DNA of 54,396 nt from positions 1-54,396 of the forward strand of contig JBAYMJ010000008.1 of the NCBI GenBank assembly GCA_041663565.1. The letters are read 5' to 3'. The notes under the pieces were generated by a model that was not told the DNA's origin, ran no database searches, and saw only the letters and a program-made list of their open reading frames with translations. A program made the translations under genes and the position numbers. This document shows positions 46,188-53,049 of this stretch, one piece after another; within the stretch, counting starts at the first letter, position 1, and the number at the start of each line of letters is the position of its first letter. Source of the stretch: CAINOH01 sp041663565 (lineage in GTDB: Archaea; Micrarchaeota; Micrarchaeia; Norongarragalinales; CAINOH01).

Positions 46188-46898
46188 TTATTGGTTGTCC
46201 CTGATGGCTTCCCACATTACCTGCTGGCGCGAGTCCACCTCGATGCCATGGTCGGTTATCTCGTACGGGTGAATCATCTTGTCGTGCTTGGTGCCGCGCA
46301 TCTTCTTCACGCGCAGCGCCCGGAGCTGTGGCATCGTGTAAAGCATCACGACCGCGTCGCAGAGGAAGTCCTCGACACCGAAGCGGCTCGACTCGTTGTG
46401 CAGCGCCTCGCAGGGCAGAATCGAAGTGCAGTGCTTCCTGCGCAACAGGTCGAGGGTTGAGCTCATCATCAGCCGCAGGAGCTGGTTGTCGCCGGTCCAG
46501 ATGGAGAACGCGGTCACCGAGTCGATTACTACGCGCCGCGCGCCTATTGCCTCTATTTCCTCCTCTATCTGGCTCATCTCGGAGTTTATCTTTTCGAAGA
46601 CGTTGCCTTCCTTGAACACGTTCATGTGGTATACCGAAAACATCCTGTCCTGCGAAAGCCGGTCGAAGTCCCAGCCGAAGTTGCGCATGTTCCAGGCCAG
46701 GTTCACCTCGGGCTCGTCGAGCGTGATGTATAGCCCCGGCTCGTTGGTCTTTGCGCCCTGCAGCAGGAACTGGAGGGAGAAGATGGTCTTGCCCGTGCCG
46801 GCCTCGCCTGAAAGGAGAACCTGGCTCTGCGGCATGAAGCCGCCATTGATGAGTTCGTTGAAACCCGGAATCCCGGAGTCAACGCGTTCCGACGGCAT
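46188..46898 (-). CDS. KaiC/RadA-like single-domain ATPase
   Basis: This 236-residue RecA-superfamily protein has PSERVDSGIPGFNELINGGF at the N-terminus, Walker A GEAGTGKT, the strand GLYITLDEPE (KaiC-type Glu pair), Walker B RRVVIDSVTAF, and a C-terminal strand region with KMIHPYEITDHGIEV. Single-domain KaiC-like proteins are common in archaea and often act in signalling or archaellum/motility control; the partner is not visible. A TATA-like box lies at 46935-46942. Confidence 0.88.
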   Translation of the reverse strand: MPSERVDSGIPGFNELINGGFMPQSQVLLSGEAGTGKTIFSLQFLLQGAKTNEPGLYITLDEPEVNLAWNMRNFGWDFDRLSQDRMFSVYHMNVFKEGNVFEKINSEMSQIEEEIEAIGARRVVIDSVTAFSIWTGDNQLLRLMMSSTLDLLRRKHCTSILPCEALHNESSRFGVEDFLCDAVVMLYTMPQLRALRVKKMRGTKHDKMIHPYEITDHGIEVDSRQQVMWEAIRDNQ

Positions 46899-46934
46899 AG
46901 ATTTCCCTCGCAGGGAGTATATGGGCTTGGGAGC

Positions 46935-46942
46935 TATTTATG
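46935..46942 (-). promoter_or_regulatory. TATA-like box of the KaiC-like gene
   Basis: The minus strand reads CATAAATA, about 40 bases before the ATG at 46898. An 11-base G homopolymer lies just beyond, at 46986-46996. Confidence 0.45.
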
Positions 46943-47003
46943 CCTATTGAGAATAGGAAGAAGAAAAAGATGGGGAACGGGTTTTGGGGGGGGGGGTTGC
47001 CGC

Positions 47004-47249
47004 CTAGAGCAGGCCGGCTTCCTCGAACTGGACTTCGGACACGCCCTTTACCGTGCGCACGAGCTCCTCGAAGTCCTTCATCGCCGCGTCCTCACAAATG
47101 AACGACGCCATGATTGCCTTCGCGCCGAAAGCAATCTCCACAACCTTTGTGCTCGAGCACTCGGGGAGCTTCTTGATTTCCGCGGAGAGCTGCTCGACGT
47201 CAACGCCCTCGTCGGGGTACGCCTTGATTACCGTGATTACTTTGCCCAT
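47004..47249 (-). CDS. elongation factor 1-beta (aEF-1beta)
   Basis: Guanine-nucleotide exchange factor for aEF-1alpha. The 81-residue protein matches the archaeal form: KVITVIKAYPDEGVDVEQL, VVEIAFGAKAIMASFICED, and VKGVSEVQFEEAGLL. It lies downstream of the zinc-ribbon protein and RibL-like genes in one minus-strand unit, a link seen in other archaea for the zinc ribbon. Confidence 0.93.
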   Translation of the reverse strand: MGKVITVIKAYPDEGVDVEQLSAEIKKLPECSSTKVVEIAFGAKAIMASFICEDAAMKDFEELVRTVKGVSEVQFEEAGLL

Positions 47250-47270
47250 TTCAAACCACCAAAAACGATT

Positions 47271-47696
47271 TCAGATGCTCTCGAAATATTCCCTTATCTT
47301 TGAGGACTTGTATTTTTCCGGGTAATTAGCCTTTGCCCTGAAAACCTTGGTCCCTTCAAGGCCGGCCCGATGAAGCGCCGCCTTGATTTTTACTTCCTTG
47401 GCCCACTGGTCATAGCCAAGGACTATCGCGTCGGGTTTCTCCCGGCGTATTGCCGCAAAGAAATCCTTCGCATCCCCAAGGACCGCCTTGTCGACAATCC
47501 CAATGGCGCTGACAAGTGTCAGCCGTTCCTTTTGCGAAAAATACGGCTTTTTTCCCTTGATCATCTTCGCATTCGAGTCGCGGGAGACGACCACGACAAG
47601 ATTGTTGCCGTGCCTTCTTGCCTGGGTGAAGAAGCCGACGTGTCCGGGGTGGATGAAGTCGAACGTGCCGGCAACCAGGACCTTCCCTCTTGCCAT
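47271..47696 (-). CDS. ribL: cytidylyltransferase-fold enzyme, RibL-like FAD synthetase
   Basis: This 141-residue nucleotidyltransferase has the signature GTFDFIHPGHVGFF (HxGH), VVSRDSNAKMIKGKKPYFSQ, and the C-terminal SSKIREYF (ISSTxIR type). In archaea the closest recognised family is FMN adenylyltransferase RibL, which makes FAD. The 2-residue change at SSTxI and the short length keep glycerol-3-phosphate-type cytidylyltransferases as an alternative. Confidence 0.82.
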   Translation of the reverse strand: MARGKVLVAGTFDFIHPGHVGFFTQARRHGNNLVVVVSRDSNAKMIKGKKPYFSQKERLTLVSAIGIVDKAVLGDAKDFFAAIRREKPDAIVLGYDQWAKEVKIKAALHRAGLEGTKVFRAKANYPEKYKSSKIREYFESI

Positions 47697-47726
47697 AGAC
47701 GCGCAACTCCCAAATTACCTGGCTAT

Positions 47727-47876
47727 TTATGGCCCGCGGAACCCGCACTTGCAGATGTACCTAGTGTTGTTTTTCCTGCACGCGGCGCAGCGGATTACGG
47801 TCTCCTTGCCGCACGACGGGCACTTGAAGGTGACGTAGTCGTTGGTACCGGAGCCACAGCTTGAGCAAGTCTTCAT
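47727..47876 (-). CDS. short zinc-ribbon protein (HVO_2753/DUF1610-like)
   Basis: A 49-residue protein with four Cys pairs: KTCSSCG, KCPSCG, RCAACR and ICKCG, ending FRGP. The arrangement and the C-terminal CGFRGP match short archaeal zinc-finger proteins of the HVO_2753 kind, frequently encoded next to aEF-1beta. That neighbourhood is seen here. It is probably translation-related, but that is inference. Starts at ATG 47876; 30 bases separate it from ribL. Confidence 0.8.
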   Translation of the reverse strand: MKTCSSCGSGTNDYVTFKCPSCGKETVIRCAACRKNNTRYICKCGFRGP

Positions 47877-48043
47877 TTTCAAAAACACCTTTTCAAATGT
47901 GAATTTTAGTCCTGTTTAGCTACTATCGGCAATAGGCCCATAGCCAACCCTAAAAGCAGGAATATCATTAGGGCCGGAAACCCTTAAATCCTGTTATGAT
48001 TGCACTATTTTCGTGCCGGCGGCCCATCGGGTTCTTCCTCCCT

Positions 48044-49264
48044 TTACCCGCAGAAATAATCGCTTGCACCGCGCGTCCCGTACGGGCAGTTAGTGTAGCA
48101 TAACCCCTGATAATACCAGGGGCTGCTGGACGGACAAGAATGGCAGGCGTACGGGTCCCCGGAATATGAGAAGGGATGGTCGCTCGGACAGGCATGGCAG
48201 ACATACGGGGCTCCACGGTATATCCGGGAGCCGGCAGGACACGCGCTCCAGCAGTTATCTTTTTCAACATAATAATACAAATTAGCCGGTTGGTCTGCAC
48301 ACGGGTTCGGGCAGAAAAACCGAGTAGTTCCCTTGGTGTAAGACAGCCTGCATTCCTCTATGTACTGGCCCGGGCTGGTCGTACCCGCAGTGTCAAAAGG
48401 TATCCAAATGCCGCGGATACTTGCATCTGAATCATTGGAAGAATACAAAGCAGACGCGGTGAGGTTGAACTCCTGCCGCAGTTTTTGAAAAATGACCTGC
48501 TTTTCGGACTCGTTGGTTATCGGGAAGAACACTTCTGCAAACGCGTGGGAGCATTCGGTTATCGTCATGGTCCGGGCTATGCCGCCCACGGACAGGACCA
48601 GCGATGCAAAAAGACGCGCCTGTTCGTCGCATTTTCCGCCGCGCACGGTAAGCGTTTCTATGTCCGTCTGGGACGAATACGACGACGCGCCAAGCTCGTA
48701 TTGGATGTTTTCCTTAATCCACTTGTAGATGGCTATGGTATTATCCAGATAATTGAACGAACTCGAACTGGTTTTTGGGATTATGGCATTGGCCTGCGTC
48801 TTAATCGGTATGTCGGGGTTGATTTTGTAATCACACCAGCCGTTTGCCGTAGCCAAACCCTGAAGTTTCCGGGAGTAATTGACTATTAGCAGGACGTCCG
48901 GGCTATAAGGCACGACTGCCGGGGTTGGCGTCGGAGCGGGGCAATCGCCGCAATCAACAGGGCAGGAAGCACAGTCTTCGTCAGATTGGCATACGTAATT
49001 CCCGCAATGGAGCGTAATCGGCGTTGGTTCAACAGACTGGTTAATGTCCGGTTGTATGCCTGTGGGTGCCGGTTCAATCGACGGGATAATTTCCGGCTGT
49101 GCGTCTGGTTGCGGTCGCAATGCCATGAACGCTATGATTAGAACAAGCGTCAGAGCAAACAAACAGGCCGGCAAGAGTATTGCGATTTTATTCTGCCCAA
49201 ACGGATTGGGCGGAGCCTCTGCGGCTTTTTTGCGGGACAAATCGTCCGCTGCTTTTTTACCCAT
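48044..49264 (-). CDS. membrane-anchored transglutaminase-like protein with Cys-rich C-terminal repeats
   Basis: This 406-residue protein has a basic N-terminus, one TM helix (about 27-49), a Pro/Ile-rich stalk with a Cys cluster (CGNYVCQSDEDCASCPVDCG), and a papain/transglutaminase-like core (about 170-290). The core catalytic triad would be Cys in RGGKCDEQ, His in CSHAFAEVF, and Asp in WIPFDTA. The C-terminal 80 residues carry tandem units of the type HACPSDHPFSYSGDPYAC. It is likely extracellular, crosslinking or cleaving peptide bonds at the surface; the substrate is unknown. Confidence 0.75.
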   Translation of the reverse strand: MGKKAADDLSRKKAAEAPPNPFGQNKIAILLPACLFALTLVLIIAFMALRPQPDAQPEIIPSIEPAPTGIQPDINQSVEPTPITLHCGNYVCQSDEDCASCPVDCGDCPAPTPTPAVVPYSPDVLLIVNYSRKLQGLATANGWCDYKINPDIPIKTQANAIIPKTSSSSFNYLDNTIAIYKWIKENIQYELGASSYSSQTDIETLTVRGGKCDEQARLFASLVLSVGGIARTMTITECSHAFAEVFFPITNESEKQVIFQKLRQEFNLTASALYSSNDSDASIRGIWIPFDTAGTTSPGQYIEECRLSYTKGTTRFFCPNPCADQPANLYYYVEKDNCWSACPAGSRIYRGAPYVCHACPSDHPFSYSGDPYACHSCPSSSPWYYQGLCYTNCPYGTRGASDYFCG

Positions 49265-49379
49265 CTAAACCATCGACAAATTCAGGCTTGCCACAAAAAA
49301 GAAGGGGTGCGCGCGTTATTTATGCATTGCTTAGCCCAATATGTATCTTCCGCATTAACTCCGTTCTCCGAATTTCAGT

Positions 49380-49453
49380 GGGCCCATAGTATAGCTTGGA
49401 CAGAACGGGAGCTTGCGGAGCTTCAGACCGGGGTTCGAATCCCCGTGGGCCCG
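49380..49453 (+). tRNA. tRNA-Arg (GCG)
   Basis: Acceptor GGGCCCA/TGGGCCC, anticodon stem GGAGC/GCTTC, loop TTGCGGA (anticodon GCG), T arm CGGGG-TTCGAAT-CCCCG, discriminator G73. The D stem is weak (one A-A pair). A T-run follows at once (GCTTTTTT), probably the terminator. Confidence 0.9.
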
Positions 49454-49466
49454 CTTTTTTCCTTCC

Positions 49467-49829
49467 CTAGCGGGTGCGTTCGACGCGCACCTTGACGCTG
49501 CCGTCCGACATGCTGCAGGTTATCTCGCAGCCGTTCCGAAACGCAACGCCCCTGCTTATCTTGCACCGGTCAAGCCTGTGCGAAAAGAACTTGCCAAGCA
49601 GCGTGGCGTGGTCGGCGTTGGGAAGGTTGAACCTGTTGCGAAGCGCGTTGAATGCCGTCTGGTTGCGGTGGGACGAGACGTCAAACTCCACGCCTTTCTC
49701 AGTGTCCCTGCTTGAGTCTATTGAAAACTTAACGCTCGGCTCAGGCGCACGGGGGCAGGCCAGCAGCTTTTCCATCACCTTGCGGATGTCTGCTTTTTCC
49801 GAGCCATTCGCTGGTTGCGGTTGTTCCAT
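49467..49829 (-). CDS. hypothetical protein, paralog A of a tandem pair
   Basis: A 120-residue soluble protein. The second half (FDVSSHRNQTAFNALRNRFN, LPNADHATLLGKFF, then a C-terminal hairpin GCEITCSMSDGSVKVRVERTR) aligns by eye with the protein encoded just upstream (MPNASDAEVLCKVAN and GAVHIRITRK). No known family is recognised. It lies 10 bases after that paralog and ends beside tRNA-Arg. Confidence 0.6.
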   Translation of the reverse strand: MEQPQPANGSEKADIRKVMEKLLACPRAPEPSVKFSIDSSRDTEKGVEFDVSSHRNQTAFNALRNRFNLPNADHATLLGKFFSHRLDRCKISRGVAFRNGCEITCSMSDGSVKVRVERTR

Positions 49830-49839
49830 AATCGTGCAC

Positions 49840-50211
49840 CTATTTCCGGGTTATGCGTATGTGGACTGCCCCCGACTCGTGCAGGTACGCGCCAATCTCG
49901 TGGTCTTTTGCGCGTTGTTTGAGAGAGATGGGGTTGCCCTTCTCGTTTTTGCAGTTCTCAACCCTGAGGTTTGCAACCTTGCACAAGACCTCCGCATCGG
50001 AAGCGTTCGGCATCTTGTGCAAAGTGCGGAACGCCTCAATAGTTTTCCGATTTTCTTTCAAGTCAACCGGCATTTCAGCAGAGCCTTCGTTGAAAATGGT
50101 GTCCCCAATGGAAAGCCGGCGATTTGATTCGCCCTGTGTTTCTCCGCATTTTGAAAGCGTTTTTCTCAGATACAACAAGAACACTGGGTTGACTCGCGGG
50201 GAGGAATCCAT
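49840..50211 (-). CDS. hypothetical protein, paralog B of a tandem pair
   Basis: A 123-residue soluble protein. The shared pattern with its downstream neighbour is K/R-x-T-x-x-A-F-R, MPNASDAEVL, a basic middle and the C-terminal strands AYLHESGAVHIRITRK. It starts 4 bases after the stop of the GNAT gene, so the three genes form one operon. Function unknown. Confidence 0.6.
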   Translation of the reverse strand: MDSSPRVNPVFLLYLRKTLSKCGETQGESNRRLSIGDTIFNEGSAEMPVDLKENRKTIEAFRTLHKMPNASDAEVLCKVANLRVENCKNEKGNPISLKQRAKDHEIGAYLHESGAVHIRITRK

Positions 50212-50215
50212 ATTT

Positions 50216-50749
50216 TCACCTGAATATTTTCTGTATCACGTACAGGCCAACGAGCCTTTTTCCTTTGCGCATCTGCCTTGGTATGCGCGCGACTTCCCTA
50301 AAGCCCATCTTGTGGTAGAACTTCCTTGCCTTGGCGTTGTTCTCATTCACCTGGGCGGTGCAGTTGTCGAACCCCTGCGCCCTCATCCAGCCAAGGCACT
50401 CCCTTAGCGCGGCGCTTGCCACGCCCTTTCCGTGCACCTTGCTCGAGAACGCGATGCCAAAGCCGCAGACTTTGTCCTGCCTTCCGATTCCCGGCCGTAT
50501 GCTGATTGAGCCGACAACCTTGCCGTCAAGCTCGGAGACTACCCAGGGGTGCTTATTGTCCTTTAGGACTTTTCTGGTGGATTGCAGGCTCAGCGGACGC
50601 TCGACCAGCAGGAAATCGTTGACCCCGGGTTCGTTGACGATGCCGTTGAGCGCCTTTGCATCCGACATCCTCGCCGGCCGCAGCACGAGCGCGCTTTTTC
50701 CGAGCATGGTTTTTCTTGTCCCAAAGGGCTTGAGTTTTCTTTCCGGCAT
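50216..50749 (-). CDS. GNAT-family N-acetyltransferase (RimJ/RimL-like)
   Basis: The fold motifs are LVLRPARMSDAKALNGIVNE, WVVSELDGKVVGSISIRPG, GFGIAFSSKVHGKGVASAAL (acetyl-CoA loop) and NENNAKARKFYHKMGFRE. This resembles RimJ/RimL-type or other small acetyltransferases. ATG 50749 is used because GGTGCG lies upstream; TTG 50755 is possible. It heads a three-gene operon with the tandem unknown paralogs. Confidence 0.82.
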   Translation of the reverse strand: MPERKLKPFGTRKTMLGKSALVLRPARMSDAKALNGIVNEPGVNDFLLVERPLSLQSTRKVLKDNKHPWVVSELDGKVVGSISIRPGIGRQDKVCGFGIAFSSKVHGKGVASAALRECLGWMRAQGFDNCTAQVNENNAKARKFYHKMGFREVARIPRQMRKGKRLVGLYVIQKIFR

Positions 50750-50854
50750 TTCCAACGCACCAGGTTGTGTGTTTAGGGCGGTTACGCTTCAATCTGAAAA
50801 AAATATTGTCGTTGCTATGGCTTTTGTTTGTTTGCAATCCTAATAATTAGAACT

Positions 50855-50986
50855 GGGCCCGTAGCTCAACGGACAGAGTGCCTGGCTTCGAATGCCGCAA
50901 GAGCCCGCCATTGAACGGACTCTTGTATTACTCTGCTTTCGGCAGGAGCAACCAGGCGGTTGCGCGTTCGAGTCGCGCCGGGCCCG
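50855..50986 (+). tRNA. tRNA-Arg (TCG) with a 59-nt intron
   Basis: The exons fold fully: acceptor GGGCCCG/CGGGCCC, D arm GCTC/GAGT, anticodon stem CCTGG/CCAGG with loop CTTCGA-A (anticodon TCG), T arm GCGCG-TTCGAGT-CGCGC, G73. The intron sits at the canonical 37/38 position. With tRNA-Arg (GCG) at 49380 it brackets the GNAT operon. Confidence 0.93.
50892..50950 (+). other. tRNA-Arg intron with bulge-helix-bulge
   Basis: TGCCG (50893-50897) pairs with CGGCA (50940-50944), giving the helix expected at the splice sites. Inside it CAAGAG (50898-50903) pairs with CTCTTG (50930-50935). It would be cut by the archaeal tRNA-splicing endonuclease. Confidence 0.85.
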
Positions 50987-51017
50987 CTTATTTTTTCTTT
51001 TTTCCCGTTCTTCGGGC

Positions 51018-51656
51018 TTATTTTTTCGAAACCTTCGCAACAAGCGCCTCGAGCGCCCTTCTGCGGTGGCTGATGGAGTCCTTCGCCCGCTGGCCGAGCT
51101 CTCCGAAAGTCTGCTCGAAGTCGTACTCTTCCGGCATGAATATTGGGTCGAACCCGAAGCCCTCGGTCCCGCGCTCGCGGTCGGTAATCCTCCCTTTGAC
51201 CTCTCCCTTTGCGCAGAATATCTTCCCATCCGGGAATGCAAGGCAAACAGCGGAGACGTACCTTGCGCTCCGGTCATCGGTCTCGCTTCCGCCGAGCTGC
51301 CTTATGATGTCCCGGTTCGCCGCGCCCTGCGCGCAGGCCGAGGAAGTGCACCCGCAGATTTTTCCGGCCTTGTCCATGAATCGCGCGGAATACATTCCTG
51401 GCGTCTTTGCAAGCGCGTTGACTTCCATGCCGGAGTCCTCTCCAAGCGCGGGGATGCCGTACCTTTGCGCAACTGCAACCGCCTTTATCTTGGCGTTGTC
51501 CTCGTAGGTCTTGCCGGTCTCGTCAACTTTGGGCGCGTCCGAATAATTGGAAAGCGGCACCAAGTCCGCGTCCCACCCCAGTATTTCCGCTATCTGGCGG
51601 ATTTCCTGCACCTTGTGCTTGTTGGTAGTTGCCACGATAATCTTTGCACGGGTCAT
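51018..51656 (-). CDS. XTP/dITP diphosphatase (RdgB/HAM1 family)
   Basis: It hydrolyses non-canonical purine NTPs (dITP, XTP) to keep them out of DNA and RNA. Motifs: IVATTNKHKVQEIRQI at the N-terminus, TYEDNAKIKA, ALGEDSGMEVNAL, and the C-terminal GTEGFGFDPIFMPEE with FGELGQRAKDSISHRRRAL. A 213-residue enzyme with normal length. Its ATG overlaps the gatB stop by 4 bases (ATGA), so it is cotranslated with gatB. Confidence 0.95.
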   Translation of the reverse strand: MTRAKIIVATTNKHKVQEIRQIAEILGWDADLVPLSNYSDAPKVDETGKTYEDNAKIKAVAVAQRYGIPALGEDSGMEVNALAKTPGMYSARFMDKAGKICGCTSSACAQGAANRDIIRQLGGSETDDRSARYVSAVCLAFPDGKIFCAKGEVKGRITDRERGTEGFGFDPIFMPEEYDFEQTFGELGQRAKDSISHRRRALEALVAKVSKK

Positions 51657-53047
51657 TTCGATAGCCTCTTTTTGAGAATCTCCTGAACCGCAGCAGGGTC
51701 TGCCTTTCCGCGCGAAAGCCTCATCACGCTTCCCGCTATGAATTGCAATGCCTTTCCGTTTCCGGCCGCAAAGTCAGTAACTGCCTTCTGGTTTTGCTCA
51801 ATCGCCTTTTCGATTATTGCGCCAAGCTCGTCGGAGCTTTGGACCCCCAAAAGGCCGGCCGACTGCGCGTATTGCTCCGCGGTGCTTGCGCCGGTTTTTC
51901 CGTCCATCGCGTCAATGAGGATTTTCTCCGCGACTTTGTCGGTGACTTTCTTTCCTGATAGCATTAGGAGGAGCTCGGTAATGAACTGCTCCTTTGGCGC
52001 GACTTTCGCAAAATCCCACGAGCGGAAGTTTAGCTGCTTTTTGAGCGTGCCTCTCATGAACCCGGCAGCAAGCTTGGCGTCAACCTTGCTTGCGATGCGC
52101 TCGAAAGCATCCGCCATCGCAAGTTCCATGCACAAAGCATAGGCTTCGTCGTCGCTTGCGCCGTATTGCTTCTTGAACCGCTCCATCTTCTTGCGCGGCA
52201 ATTCGGGAAGCGAGTCGCCAATCCTCTTTAGCTGCTCTTTTGTAATCGCAATCGGCTGCACGTCCGGGTCCGGAATGTAGCGGTAGTCGTCCACGCTCTC
52301 TTTTTTCCGCATGCCCATCGTGATTTGGCGGTCCTCGTCGTAGTGCCGCGTCTCGCGGTCAGGCTCGAGGCCGTTCTTTACCATGTTCCGCTGGCGTGAA
52401 GTCTCGTAAGTGAGCGCGGAGAACACGCCGTGGAAGGAGTTGATGTTCTTTACCTCAACGCGGTTGTGGCCCCGAATTGAGAGGTTTGCGTCAGCGCGCA
52501 TGCTTCCGGATTCCACGTCGCGTGCTGCGCCCAAATAGTCAAGCACTGCCCGCAGCTCCTCAAGGAACTTCCGTGCGTGGTCAGGCGAGGTGATTACCGG
52601 GTCGGTCACGATTTCAAGAAGCGGCACGCCTGCGCGGTTGTAGTCAACTATTCCGGTCTTGAGGTCGTACCTTCCGGGGTCCTCCTCGATGTGCACTTCG
52701 GTAATCGAGACTCCCGCAAGGCTTCCGCCCTCGGCAATCGGAGTTGACGTGCGCTGGTAGTTGGCTGGAAGGTCCGGGTAGAAATAATGCTTTCGCTGCA
52801 TCGTCACGCTGTCGCGCATCCTGTCGCACCCAAGTGCAAGGGCAATCTTTAGCGCCTGCTCGAAAGCGTAGCTGTTCATGTCGTATGGTTTTGTCCCCGG
52901 CTGTGCGGTGCAGGTCGGGCATACGTTCTCGTTCGGCCCTGCCGCGGTCTGGTAGTCGGTGTTGCAGCTGCAGAAGAGCTTGCTTTTTGTCGCAAGCTGG
53001 ACGTGGATTTCCAATCCAATCATTACGCCAAGTTCGGAGTCGTCCAT
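51653..53047 (-). CDS. gatB: aspartyl/glutamyl-tRNA amidotransferase subunit B (GatB)
   Basis: The tRNA-binding and kinase subunit of GatCAB, here probably used for Asp-tRNA-Asn because GatDE is also present. Motifs: MIGLEIHVQLATKSKLFC, the zinc cysteines (CSC then CPTC), HYFYPDLPANYQ, RADANLSIRGHNRVEVKN and a C-terminal YqeY-like domain. ATG 53047 is preferred to TTG 53053; it lies 2 bases past the gatA stop. The operon order is gatA-gatB-XTP pyrophosphatase. GatC is not in the window. Confidence 0.96.
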   Translation of the reverse strand: MDDSELGVMIGLEIHVQLATKSKLFCSCNTDYQTAAGPNENVCPTCTAQPGTKPYDMNSYAFEQALKIALALGCDRMRDSVTMQRKHYFYPDLPANYQRTSTPIAEGGSLAGVSITEVHIEEDPGRYDLKTGIVDYNRAGVPLLEIVTDPVITSPDHARKFLEELRAVLDYLGAARDVESGSMRADANLSIRGHNRVEVKNINSFHGVFSALTYETSRQRNMVKNGLEPDRETRHYDEDRQITMGMRKKESVDDYRYIPDPDVQPIAITKEQLKRIGDSLPELPRKKMERFKKQYGASDDEAYALCMELAMADAFERIASKVDAKLAAGFMRGTLKKQLNFRSWDFAKVAPKEQFITELLLMLSGKKVTDKVAEKILIDAMDGKTGASTAEQYAQSAGLLGVQSSDELGAIIEKAIEQNQKAVTDFAAGNGKALQFIAGSVMRLSRGKADPAAVQEILKKRLSK

Positions 53048-53049
53048 TT

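Noticed and set aside
52340..52355. Possible seventh copy of the dispersed motif (GTAGTGCC)
   Set aside because: Only 8 bases match; an 8-mer is expected about once or twice by chance on the two strands of this window.
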